64,000 nucleotides of DNA from Roseiarcus sp963749715. Lineage in GTDB: Bacteria; Pseudomonadota; Alphaproteobacteria; Rhizobiales; Beijerinckiaceae. Under the pieces are notes generated by a model. That model was given only the letters and a program-made list of their open reading frames with translations, ran no database searches and was not told the DNA's origin. Both the position numbers and the translations under genes were made by a program. The stretch is taken from positions 558,001-622,000 of the forward strand of contig CAVVNR010000001.1 in NCBI GenBank assembly GCA_963749715.1, read 5' to 3'. Shown here piece by piece: positions 36,905-45,906 of the stretch (position 1 is its first letter; each line of letters starts with the position of its first letter).

Positions 36905-39900
36905 ATGTCGGGGCTCTTGATCGGGACTTCTGATCCTCTGGCTCATCATCGCGATCATCGTCGTGGTGGTCGTCGTCTACGTCGTCAACTGGCTCTATCA
37001 TCGCTCCTCGAAAGAGGTGTCGTTCGTGCGAACCGGCTTCCTCGGCGAGCGCGTGGTTATCAACGGCGGCGCCTTCGTCCTGCCGTTCATCCACGACTTC
37101 ACGCCCGTCAATATGAACGTGCTGCCGATGCAGATCGTGCGCGAGAAGGGCGACGCGGTCATCACCCGCGACCGCATGCGCATTGATATCGAGGCCGACT
37201 TCTACGTTCGCGTACAGGCGGCGCGCGAGGCGGTGTCGATCGCCGCCTCGACGCTTGGCCGGCGTACGCTTGAGCCCGAGCGGTTGCACGCGCTCTTGTC
37301 CGGCAAGTTTGTGTCGGCGCTGCGCTCCGTCGCCTCCGAAATGACCATGGAGCAGATGCACGAGCAGCGCGGCGAATACGTCGCCCGGGTGAAGGCTGCC
37401 GCCCAGGAGGCGCTGGCCCAAAACGGCCTCGAGCTCGAGTTCGGTCGCGATCACCGACCTCGACCAGACCGATCTCGAATTCTTCAATCCCTCGAACCGG
37501 TTCGACGCCGAGGGCCTGACCCGCCTGATGGAGGACATCGAGGACCGCCGCAAGCTGCGCAACGACATCGAGCAGGATTCGATGATCAAGATCCGCACCC
37601 GCAATCTCGAGGCCGAGCGTCAGGCGCTCGACATCGAGCGCGACAGCGAAGCGGCCCGCCTCGCCCAGCAGCGCGACATCGAAGTCCAGCGCGCCGTGCA
37701 GCGCGCCGAGGTCGCCCGCGAGCGCGCATTGCGCGAGACCGAAGCCGAGCAGGCCCAGATTTCCGCCCGCGAGACGATCGAAAAGGCGCGCATCGCCAAT
37801 GAGCAGGCGATCAGCGAAGCGCGCATCGCCTCCGAGCGCGAGGTGCGGCAAAAGGAGATCGAACGCACGCGCGCGGTCGAAGAAGTCGAGATTTCGGCGC
37901 GCGAGGGAATCGAGAAGGCCCGCATCGCCAACCAGCGTTCGGTCGACACCGCCCGCATCGCCTCCGAGCGCGAAGTCCGCCAGACCGAAATCGAGCGCGC
38001 TCGCGCGGTCGAGGAGGCGGAGATCGAGGCGCGCGAAGTCGTCGAGAAGGCCCGCATATTGCAGCAGCGCGCGGTGACCGAATCGCGCATCGTCAACGAG
38101 GAGGAGACGCGCCGCCGCGAGATCGAACGCACCCGCGCCGTCGAGGAAGCCGAAATCGCCGCCCGCGAGGCGACCGAGAAACTGCGGATCGCCCAGATGA
38201 CGACGATCAACGCCGAGCGGATCGCGTCCGACGAGCGCACGCGGGGGCTCGAGATCGCGCGCGCGCGATCGATCGAGGAAGCCGAGATCGCCGCCCAGCA
38301 GGCGATCGAGGCCGCGAAAATCGCGCGCGAGCAAACGCTCGCCGCCGACCGCATTACCGCGGATCAGGCGACCCGCTCGCTCGAAATCTCGCGCAACCAA
38401 ACGGTCGAGCAGGCTGGGATCGCCGCGCGCGAAGCGACCGAAGCCACGCGCATCGCCCAGGAGGAGCGCGTTCGCGCGCTCGAGATCGCCCGCAACCGCG
38501 CGCTCGAAGAGGCCGACATCGCCGCCCGCGAGGCGATCGAAGCGGCCCGGATCGCCCAGGAAAAGAACATTGCGCTGACCCGGATCGACAGCCAGCAGGA
38601 AACCCAGGGCCAGGAGATCGCCCGCCGGCGCACGATCGAAGAGGCCGAAATCGCGGCGCTGCAGACCACACGGGCGGCCCGTATCGCCCAGGAGAAAGCG
38701 ACCGCCGCTGAAACGATTTCGGCCGATCGCGACACGCGCCGGCTCGAGATCGCCCGCAACGAAGCGCTCGAGAGAGCGGAGATCGCGGCCCGCGAGCTGG
38801 TCGAATCGGCCCGCATCGGTCAGGACCGCAAAATCCAGGCCGAGCGCATCGCCAAGGACGAAGAAATCCGGGCGCGCGAGATCGCCCGCACTCAGGCGCT
38901 CGAAGAGGCCGAAATCAAGGCGCGCGAAGCCGTCGAGGCGGCCCGCATCGCGCAAGAGAAGGCGGTCGCGGCCGAGCGCATCCAGGCCGAGCAGGAGACG
39001 CGAGGCCTCGAAATCGCCAGGACCGAGGCGATCGAGGCGGCGGAACTGAGACGCCGCGACGCGGTCGAGCGCCAGCGCATCGGCGTGGAGCTCGCGCTCG
39101 AGACCGATCGCATCGCCTCCCAGAAGACGCGCGAAGTGCTCAATATCGACCAGAAAAAGGCGGTCGAGATCGCCGACGAGGACCGTACGATTGCGCTGTC
39201 CTCGAAGAAATCCGAGCGTATCGGCGCCGATCGCATGGTTCGGCAGGCCGAGATCGCCGCGAGCCAGCAGATCGAGAAAAGCGACGTCGAGCGCGAGCAG
39301 GTGCTGGATGCGGCGCGGCTCGAGCGGCGGCGGTCGATCGAGCAACTGGAGATTGCGCGCGTGCAGGCGTTGCAGGAGGCAGAGATCGCTTCCCGCGAGG
39401 ACATCGAGCGCGCCCGCATCGCCTCCGATCGCGGCATCGACGAGGCCCGCGTCACCCGGGAACGCGACTTGCGCAAGCTCGAGGTCGAGCGCGAAAAGGT
39501 GGTCGAGACGGCGCTGATGGACAAGGCGATCGCCCTCTATGAAAAGTCGCTTGAACAATCGGCCGCCCAGGCGGAGTCCGAGAACGCCAAGGCGCGCGCC
39601 GCCGAGGCGCAGGAGCGCGTCGTCACGGTGCGCGACACCGAGGTCGCGCGCCGGCGCCGGTCGGTCGAAGTGCTGCTCGCCGAGAAGGCGGCCGAGGAGA
39701 CGCGCATAGCGGCCGAGGCGGAGCGGGTCCGCGCGGCGGTCGAAGCGGAGGGGCAGCAACTCCTCAACGAGGCGGAGAACGTGCTGAGCGAGCCTGCGCG
39801 CTATTCGCTTTTCCGGCGGAAGCTGCTCGATCGAATCGAGGGGATCGTGCGCGAGAGCGTGAAGCCGATGGAGAAGATCGAGGGCATCCGCATCCTCCAG

Positions 39901-40176
39901 GTCGACGGCCTCAATGGCGGTCATGCCGGCGGCAATGGCGGGCGCAGCGCCACCGACGAAGTCATCAATTCGGCGCTTCGCTATCGCGTCCAGGCCCCGC
40001 TCATCAATTCGATCCTGGCCGACATCGGCGTCGAGGGCGGCAGTCTGGCGAAAATGCCGGGGCTGATCCGCGAGGCGCGCGACATGCAGGGCATTCGCAA
40101 GGATACCGCGCCAAGGAGGGAGACGGACGCGGCGCCGCCCCGGAGCGGCGGCGGGTCGCCGCGCAAGAAAAGCTAA
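36905..40176 (+). CDS. Giant SPFH/flotillin-like protein with hendecad coiled coil, two frameshifts
   Basis: About 1090 aa if shifts near 36925 and 37440 are corrected. N-terminal membrane segment (LLILWLIIAIIVVVVVVYVV), then an SPFH domain (VSFVRTGFLGERVVINGGAF; RMRIDIEADFYVRVQAAREA; LEPERLHALLSGKFVSALRS). LELE joins SVAITDLDQTDLEFFNPSNR after the second shift. Then follows a very long charged coiled coil (37765-39051 is a regular repeat) and a conserved C-terminal part (PARYSLFRRKLLDRIEGIVR). Flotillins scaffold membrane microdomains as oligomers. It sits inside the catabolic locus 51 bp after the TIM-barrel gene; a role in organising importer or enzymes is inference. Confidence 0.8.
37765..39051 (+). 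repeat. 132-bp/44-residue coding repeats built of hendecads
   Basis: Ten consecutive units of the pattern AR-E-xxE-ARIAxxx...RAVEEAEIA. Nine units are 44 residues and one, ending EEADIA, is 33, so length changes in steps of 11. Each 11-mer ends in an Ile-Ala or Ile-Glu type position (for example AREAIEAARIA, RARAVEEAEIE), the spacing of a hendecad coiled coil. A degenerate eleventh unit follows. Confidence 0.85.
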
Positions 40177-40185
40177 GGGCGACCC

Positions 40186-40623
40186 ATGACGCGCATCTTC
40201 ATCTCCAGCGTCATCAACGGCCGAAGCGACCGGGTGTGGGGCCGCGTGCGCGACTTCAACGGCCTGCCGAACTGGCATCCGGCGATCGCCGAGAGCCGCA
40301 TCGAGGGCGGGGAGCCCGCCGACAAGGTCGGCTGCGTGCGCGATTTCCGCTTGCGCAACGGCGACCGGATCCGGGAAAAGCTCCTCGGCCTCTCCGACTA
40401 CGACATGTTCTGCACCTATTCCATTCTCGAATCCCCTATGGGGGTCGAGAACTACGTCGCGACCTTGCGGCTGACGCCGGTGACCGACGGCGAGCGGACC
40501 TTCGCCGAGTGGACGGCCGAGTTCGACTGCGCGCCCGAGCGCGAGGCCGACCTCATCGCCAGCATTGGCGGGGGCGTGTTCCAGGGCGGGTTCGACGCGC
40601 TCAAACGGGCGTTCGGCGGCTAG
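40186..40623 (+). CDS. SRPBCC (polyketide cyclase-like) family protein, first of a tandem pair
   Basis: 145 aa. Helix-grip fold recognised from DRVWGRVRDFNGLPNWHPAI, GCVRDFRLRNGDRIREKLLG and LTPVTDGERTFAEWTAEFDC. SRPBCC proteins bind hydrophobic ligands in a deep cavity, and CoxG-type members accompany molybdenum hydroxylases. The next gene is a paralogue. Position between the flotillin-like and hydroxylase genes suggests substrate handling or recruitment of the hydroxylase to the membrane. Confidence 0.85.
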   Translation: MTRIFISSVINGRSDRVWGRVRDFNGLPNWHPAIAESRIEGGEPADKVGCVRDFRLRNGDRIREKLLGLSDYDMFCTYSILESPMGVENYVATLRLTPVTDGERTFAEWTAEFDCAPEREADLIASIGGGVFQGGFDALKRAFGG

Positions 40624-40625
40624 CG

Positions 40626-41069
40626 ATGCCTCACGTGGTCAAGAGCACGATCATCGACGCCCCGACGGACCGGGTTTGGGCGGTGTTGCGCGATTTCAAC
40701 GGCCACGACCGCTGGCACCCCGAGGTCGCAACCAGCGCGATCGAGCGCAGCCAGAGTTCAGACCGCATCGGCTGCGTCCGCCGGTTCAAGCTTGCCGACG
40801 GTTCGGAGCTGCGCGAGCAACTGCTCGCGTTGTCCGATCTCGAGCAGAGTTTCAGCTATTGCCTGCTCGACACCCCGGTCCCCCTTTTCAATTATGTCGC
40901 GCACGTGCAACTCTTGCCGGTGACCGACGGCGACCGCACGTTCTGGCATTGGGAATCGCGCTTCACCACCCGGGCGGGCGACGAGAAGCGCCTGACCGAA
41001 ATGGTCGGCGAGCAGATCTATCAGGCGGGGTTCGAGGCCATCCGCAAGCATTTGCGCGAGGCTCAATGA
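40626..41069 (+). CDS. SRPBCC family protein, second of a tandem pair
   Basis: 147 aa. Same fold as the previous gene (DRVWAVLRDFNGHDRWHPEV; GCVRRFKLADGSELREQLLA; LLPVTDGDRTFWHWESRFTT), clearly a tandem duplicate with diverged core. It starts 2 nt after the first copy ends and 16 nt before the FAD-subunit gene. The pair could form a heterodimer or bind two forms of the substrate. Confidence 0.85.
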   Translation: MPHVVKSTIIDAPTDRVWAVLRDFNGHDRWHPEVATSAIERSQSSDRIGCVRRFKLADGSELREQLLALSDLEQSFSYCLLDTPVPLFNYVAHVQLLPVTDGDRTFWHWESRFTTRAGDEKRLTEMVGEQIYQAGFEAIRKHLREAQ

Positions 41070-41085
41070 CGAGGGACGGTCCAGC

Positions 41086-41907
41086 ATGCCAGTCACCGTG
41101 AGGACCTTTGCGACGCCGACGGAGGCGGCCGCGGCGCTGGCGTCCGACCGTTCCGCGCGCTTCATCGCCGGCGGAACGCTGGTCATGCGCGCGCTCAACG
41201 AGGGCGACATATCGATTGGCACGATCGTGCGCCTCGAGGATCGGGCGATGAGCCAGATCAGGACCAGCGGGTCGCGCGTCACGATCGGCGCGGGGGTCAC
41301 GCTGGCGCAGATCCTGCGCGAGCGCGATCTCGCATTCCTGCACGCGCCGGCGCGCTCGATCGGAGGTCCGGCGGTGCGCACGACGGCGACGGTCGGCGGC
41401 AATCTGTTCGCTCCCGCGCCGTACGGCGATATGGCTGTCGCGCTGCTCGCGCTCGACGCGACGGTTTCCGTCATGAGCGGATACGGCGCGCGCGACATCG
41501 GGCTCGAGGAGTTTCTGGCGGGCCGCGAGCGCGCGTCGGGCGCGATCGTCTTGAGTGTCGCCTGCGACCGCCCGGTCAATCCCGAGGCGTTTCGCTTCCG
41601 CAAGGTGGCGCGGGTCAGGCCGAAGGGGGTCTCCGTCCTCTCGATCGCCGCAACCATCCCGGCCGTCGGTGGGCGCGTCTCTGGCGCGCGCGTCGCCTAC
41701 GGCGCCATGGCGGCGACCGCGATCCGGGCCAAGGCCGCCGAACGCGCGCTGGAAGGCCGGACGCTCGACAAGTCGGGCGTCGCCGCCGCGGTCGCCGCCG
41801 CCGCCGAGGGAACCTCGCCCGCGACCGACGCCATCGCCAGCGCCTGGTATCGGCGTGAAGTCGTCGGCGTCCATCTGCGTCGTCTTTTGCTTGGCCGCGA
41901 CGCCTGA
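41086..41907 (+). CDS. Molybdenum hydroxylase FAD subunit (medium subunit)
   Basis: 273 aa. FAD-binding PCMH domain with ARFIAGGTLVMRALNEGDIS and the flavin motif TTATVGGNLFAPAPYGDMAV, followed by the CO dehydrogenase flavoprotein C-terminal domain. It passes electrons from the iron-sulfur subunit to an external acceptor. Gene order medium, small, large is that of xanthine dehydrogenase/CO dehydrogenase family operons. Confidence 0.9.
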   Translation: MPVTVRTFATPTEAAAALASDRSARFIAGGTLVMRALNEGDISIGTIVRLEDRAMSQIRTSGSRVTIGAGVTLAQILRERDLAFLHAPARSIGGPAVRTTATVGGNLFAPAPYGDMAVALLALDATVSVMSGYGARDIGLEEFLAGRERASGAIVLSVACDRPVNPEAFRFRKVARVRPKGVSVLSIAATIPAVGGRVSGARVAYGAMAATAIRAKAAERALEGRTLDKSGVAAAVAAAAEGTSPATDAIASAWYRREVVGVHLRRLLLGRDA

Positions 41908-41922
41908 GGGAAGAATCAACTC

Positions 41923-42405
41923 ATGCCGAAAACCGCCCTGCATTTTCGACTGAACGGCCGCGAGGTGGCGATATTCGTCGACGGCGGCATGAGCCTGCTT
42001 GCGGCGCTGCGCGACGAGGTCGGGGACCACTCGCCCAAGTTCGGCTGCGGCCAGGGCGGCTGCGGCGCCTGCACCGTGCTGGTCGACGGCGAGCCGGTCA
42101 TGAGCTGCATCACGCTCGCCGAGAGCGCGGCCGGAAAATCGATCGAGACCGCCGACGGCCTGAAAACCGGTCCCGAGCTTCATCCGCTCCAGACGGCGTT
42201 CATGGACAATTTCGCGGCGCAATGCGGCTATTGCACGCCAGGCATGCTGATGGCCGCCAAGGCGCTCATCGACCGCAACCCTGCGCCGGGCCGAGTCGAA
42301 GTCGTCGAGGCGATCTCCGGCAACATCTGCCGCTGCACCGGCTATGAGCCGATCATCAACGCCATTCTCGCCGCCGCCGCGCGCGGGACCGAACGCCGCG
42401 CCTGA
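41923..42405 (+). CDS. Molybdenum hydroxylase 2Fe-2S subunit (small subunit)
   Basis: 160 aa. Plant-type ferredoxin cluster motif (FGCGQGGCGACTVLVDGEPV, then MSC) and the second cluster domain (CGYCTPGM, then CRCTGY). Both [2Fe-2S] clusters are complete. It relays electrons from the molybdenum site to FAD. It lies 16 bp after the FAD subunit and 12 bp before the catalytic subunit. Confidence 0.95.
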   Translation: MPKTALHFRLNGREVAIFVDGGMSLLAALRDEVGDHSPKFGCGQGGCGACTVLVDGEPVMSCITLAESAAGKSIETADGLKTGPELHPLQTAFMDNFAAQCGYCTPGMLMAAKALIDRNPAPGRVEVVEAISGNICRCTGYEPIINAILAAAARGTERRA

Positions 42406-42416
42406 GAGGACGAAGC

Positions 42417-43991
42417 ATGCTTGAGCTGCGCAAGGATATTTTCGCCGACGAACGCGACGACAATCTCAAGGAGGTCGGCAAGCCGACGCAGCGCCAGGAC
42501 ATGCTGGGCCACGTCACCGCGACCTCGACCTTCTTCAACGATCACAAGCTGCAGGGCATGCTTCACCTCAAGGTTCTGCGCAGCCCGCATTCTCACGCGC
42601 GCATTCGCCGCATCAACTCGAGCGAGGCCGAGCGCCACCCGGGCGTGCGCCGGATCATCCGCGGCGCCGACGTCCCGCGCAACCTCAACACTCTCCTGAG
42701 CCTGATCAACTTCGGCAAGGACGACGAGCCCTCGCTCGCGGTCGACAAGGTGCGCTACAAGGGCGAGCCGATTGTCGCCGTCGTCGCCGACAGCCATCGC
42801 GAGGCGTTCGAGGCCTTGGCCAAGATCCGCGTCGACTACGAGCCGCTGCCGACCGTGTTCGACGTCGAGGAGGCGATGAAGCCCGGCGCGCCGGTGGTTA
42901 ACGAGACCTATCCCAAGAACACGTTCGCCTACCACGACGTCTACGACCACCAGAAGCTTCGCTTCGGCGATGTCGAGCGCGGCTTCGCCGCCGCCGACCA
43001 TATTCTCGAGCAGCGCTACCAGATGTCGCCGATCGAGCACGCGTCGACCGAAACCAACGGCTCGATCGCCGCGCCGGACACCAATGGCCGCTATGTCGTC
43101 TACACCTCGACCCAGGCGCTGTTCTTCTCGCTCGACACCTGCGCCAAGATTCTCGATGTGCCGTCGAACAAGCTGCATTTCATCGGCGGCACGGTCGGCG
43201 GCGGGTTCGGCGGCAAGGTCGACACCGTGACCGAGCCGCTCGCCATACTCGGCGCGATGCTGACCGGGCGGCCGGTGCGCTACATGATCGGTCGCGAGGA
43301 GGAGATGATCTATTGCGCGCCGCGCGGCGCCGAACGCATCTTCATCAAGGACGGGGTTTCGCGCGACGGGCGCATTCTCGCCCGCAAGTTCCGCTGCCTG
43401 TTCGACAGCGGCGCCTATACGCGCCTGTCGAGCTACGCCGTCGTCAAATGCGCCGCCCATCTGCCCGGGCCGTACACGATCCCCAACGTCTACGCCGATG
43501 TCTATTGCGTGTTCACCAACCGCGTCCCCGCCACCGCCATGCGCGGCTTCGGCGTGACGGCCGTGGACTTCGCCATCGAATGCCAGATGGACAAACTCGC
43601 CCATCTCGTCGGCATGGACCCGATGGAGTTCCGCCTCCTCAACGCCTATCGCGACGGCGACATGAAGGCCCACCGTCGCGAGGCCAAGGGCACAGCGCTC
43701 ATCGAATGCGTGCAGGTCGCGGCCGAAAAAGCGAAGTGGCGCATCCGCGACGAATTCAAGCGCATGTCGTCCCTCAAGGACGGCGGCGGAGCGCGAGCCG
43801 CCGTGCCGGCGACGCCCGGCGAGCCCGTCCTTGCCGGGCGCCCGGGAGCGGCGCAGCAGCGCACCGTTTACGACCGCCCGGCTTCGTCGCCGCCCGAGCC
43901 GATCCGACCCCCGCCTCCGCCTCCTCCGGCGGCGGCGCCGGCGCATGGCGCGACCCGGTTTTCGTCGGTCTTCGGCTCCAGGAGGCGATGA
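42417..43991 (+). CDS. Molybdenum hydroxylase catalytic subunit, N-terminal half
   Basis: 524 aa. Contains the a/b hammerhead domain and the first molybdopterin-binding domain (FIGGTVGGGFGGKVDTVTEP). The active-site loop reads PATAMRGFGVTAVDFAIE, resembling the xanthine dehydrogenase type (FRGFGG) and not the CO dehydrogenase loops AYRCSFR or AYRGAGR. After about residue 455 the frame runs into a Pro-rich tail (EPIRPPPPPPPAAAP) and stops. The second Moco domain is a separate gene starting 2 nt later. A split large subunit is known in nicotinate dehydrogenase of Eubacterium barkeri. Substrate unknown, probably an N-heterocycle or aromatic aldehyde. Confidence 0.88.
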   Translation: MLELRKDIFADERDDNLKEVGKPTQRQDMLGHVTATSTFFNDHKLQGMLHLKVLRSPHSHARIRRINSSEAERHPGVRRIIRGADVPRNLNTLLSLINFGKDDEPSLAVDKVRYKGEPIVAVVADSHREAFEALAKIRVDYEPLPTVFDVEEAMKPGAPVVNETYPKNTFAYHDVYDHQKLRFGDVERGFAAADHILEQRYQMSPIEHASTETNGSIAAPDTNGRYVVYTSTQALFFSLDTCAKILDVPSNKLHFIGGTVGGGFGGKVDTVTEPLAILGAMLTGRPVRYMIGREEEMIYCAPRGAERIFIKDGVSRDGRILARKFRCLFDSGAYTRLSSYAVVKCAAHLPGPYTIPNVYADVYCVFTNRVPATAMRGFGVTAVDFAIECQMDKLAHLVGMDPMEFRLLNAYRDGDMKAHRREAKGTALIECVQVAAEKAKWRIRDEFKRMSSLKDGGGARAAVPATPGEPVLAGRPGAAQQRTVYDRPASSPPEPIRPPPPPPPAAAPAHGATRFSSVFGSRRR

Positions 43992-43992
43992 G

Positions 43993-45015
43993 ATGGCCAA
44001 GCTTCGCGGACGCGGCATGGCGTCGATCAACTATCCGATCGGCATGAATCTGGGCGGCGATCCGAGCCAGGCCCTGGTCCACTCCAATCCGAGCGGCAAG
44101 TTCACGGTCTCGCTGTCGTCAATCGACCTCGGCCAGGGTATGAAGTCGGTGACGCGGCAGATTTGCGCCGAAACGCTGGGCGTTCCGGTCGAGGACGTCT
44201 ATGTCGACACCGCCGATTCCGACACCGGCCCCCATTGCATGGGGAGCTTCGCCTCGCGCGGCACCCATCGCGTCGGCAACGCGGTCATGGCGGCGGCGCG
44301 CGAGGCCCGCGGGGTGATGATGGAGGCGGCGGCCGAGGAGCTCGAGGTCAACGTCGCCGACCTCGAAACCGACGGACGCGGCAACATACACATCAAAGGC
44401 GCGCCGCACCGCTCGATCTCGACCAGGGACGTCGCCATCGCCGCGCAATTCAAGCAGGGCAAGACGATCTCGGGCCGCGGCATCTTCCTCGTACCCTTGT
44501 CGGCGGTCGATCCGGAGACCGGCGAGATGTCGCCTGCGACCTGCTACGCCCACGCCTGCCTGGTCGCGGAAGTCGAAGTCGACGACGAGACCGGCGAAGT
44601 GGCGATGGTCAGAATGGACAGCGCCTACGAGCTCGGCCGCGCGATCAATCCGCGACTGGTCGAGCAGCAGCTCGTCGGCGGCGCCTGGATGGGCGTGAGC
44701 CACGCGCTCTACGAGACGCCGGAGCCCTATTACCCCGATCCGAGCCACGGGCCGCGCGATTTCGTCGAGTATCTGATGCCGGGACCGGGCGATATCTGCC
44801 CCCACGACATCGCCGTCCTCGAGCGGCCGGCGGGGGATGGGCCGTTCGGCGCGAAGGGGCCGGGCGAGATGTGCGCCAATCCAGTGCTCCCAGCGGTCGC
44901 CAACGCGATCTTCAACGCGGTCGGCGTCAGGATCGACGAATTGCCGATCACCCCGGAAAAGGTGCTGCGCGCCATTAAAGCGCAAGGCGGCGCGCGCCCG
45001 CAGGCGCGGCGCTAA
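43993..45015 (+). CDS. Molybdenum hydroxylase catalytic subunit, C-terminal half
   Basis: 340 aa. Second molybdopterin-binding domain: SIDLGQGMKSVTRQICAETL, FASRGTHRVGNAVMAAAREA and GAKGPGEMCANPVLPAVANA, which holds the catalytic Glu of the GxGE motif. It has its own ATG and AGGAGG (in the end of the previous gene), and the previous stop is GATGAG-ATGG, so the split is likely genuine. The N-terminal part (LRGRGMASINYPIGMNLGGD) continues the family alignment where the first half leaves off. Confidence 0.88.
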   Translation: MAKLRGRGMASINYPIGMNLGGDPSQALVHSNPSGKFTVSLSSIDLGQGMKSVTRQICAETLGVPVEDVYVDTADSDTGPHCMGSFASRGTHRVGNAVMAAAREARGVMMEAAAEELEVNVADLETDGRGNIHIKGAPHRSISTRDVAIAAQFKQGKTISGRGIFLVPLSAVDPETGEMSPATCYAHACLVAEVEVDDETGEVAMVRMDSAYELGRAINPRLVEQQLVGGAWMGVSHALYETPEPYYPDPSHGPRDFVEYLMPGPGDICPHDIAVLERPAGDGPFGAKGPGEMCANPVLPAVANAIFNAVGVRIDELPITPEKVLRAIKAQGGARPQARR

Positions 45016-45024
45016 GACCGAACG

Positions 45025-45906
45025 ATGGCGGTCAGGGGCAATATCGTCGGCATCGACAGCCCGGAAGCGCTCGAGCGGGCCCTGCGCTCCGCTTATTATC
45101 TCGCCGACGAGGGCCTAGCGACGGCGACCTACCTCGCGCTCGCGCTCGGCAAGCCGCTCTTGCTCGAGGGCTCGCCCGGCGTCGGCAAGACGGAAGCGGC
45201 GAAGGCGGTCGCGGCGGTGCTGGCGCGACGGCTCATCCGCTTGCAGTGCTATGAAGGCATCGACGCTTCAGCCGCCCTCTATGAATGGAACTATCCCCGC
45301 CAAATGCTGGCGATCCGACAGGCGGGCGAAGAGACCATCGACATCTACGGCGAGCCGTTCCTGATCGAGCGGCCGATGCTGGCCGCTTTGCGCTCGCCGG
45401 ATTCGACAGTGCTGCTGATCGACGAGATCGACCGCTCCGATCAGGAATTCGAGGCCTTCCTGCTCGAATTCCTGTCCGATTTCCAGATCTCGATTCCGGA
45501 GCGCGGCACGCTCCGCGCCGCCGAGCATCCGGTCGTCATCCTCACCTCGAACCGCACCCGCGACCTGCACGAGGCGCTGCGCCGACGCTGCGTCTATCAT
45601 TGGATCGACTATCCCAGCGCCGAGCGGGAGGCGCGCATCGTGATGCTGCGCGCTTCCAGCGTGGCGGAGGCGACGGCGCGCGCCGTGGTCGCCGCGGTCG
45701 GCATGCTCAGGCGCGAGCCGTTGAGCAAGGCGCCCGGCATCTCCGAGGCGGTCGACTGGGCCGAGGCGGCGACGCTGCTCAACCGCGGCGGCGCGCGCTG
45801 GCCGGAGGCGTTCAAGCGCTCGATCGGCGTCGCGCTCAAGGACGAGGAGGATTTGGCCTACGTTTCCGGCCGCCTCGATGCGATGATCGCCGAGTCGGTC
45901 GCATGA
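45025..45906 (+). CDS. coxD: MoxR-type AAA ATPase, CoxD-like
   Basis: 293 aa. Walker A LLLEGSPGVGKTEAAK, Walker B VLLIDEIDRSD, sensor 1 VVILTSNRTRDLHEALRRRC. It resembles CoxD of CO dehydrogenase operons, a chaperone-like ATPase that helps mature the molybdenum centre. It lies 9 bp after the hydroxylase gene and overlaps the VWA gene by ATGA. In the CO system it acts with CoxE and CoxF; no CoxF is seen here. Confidence 0.9.
   Translation: MAVRGNIVGIDSPEALERALRSAYYLADEGLATATYLALALGKPLLLEGSPGVGKTEAAKAVAAVLARRLIRLQCYEGIDASAALYEWNYPRQMLAIRQAGEETIDIYGEPFLIERPMLAALRSPDSTVLLIDEIDRSDQEFEAFLLEFLSDFQISIPERGTLRAAEHPVVILTSNRTRDLHEALRRRCVYHWIDYPSAEREARIVMLRASSVAEATARAVVAAVGMLRREPLSKAPGISEAVDWAEAATLLNRGGARWPEAFKRSIGVALKDEEDLAYVSGRLDAMIAESVA

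Noticed and set aside
37162..40278. A 1038-codon open frame on the minus strand, antisense to the SPFH gene
   Set aside because: It mirrors the GC-rich periodic codons of the hendecad repeats. The plus-strand frame has clear SPFH and coiled-coil sequence, while the antisense product has no recognisable fold and no ribosome binding site.
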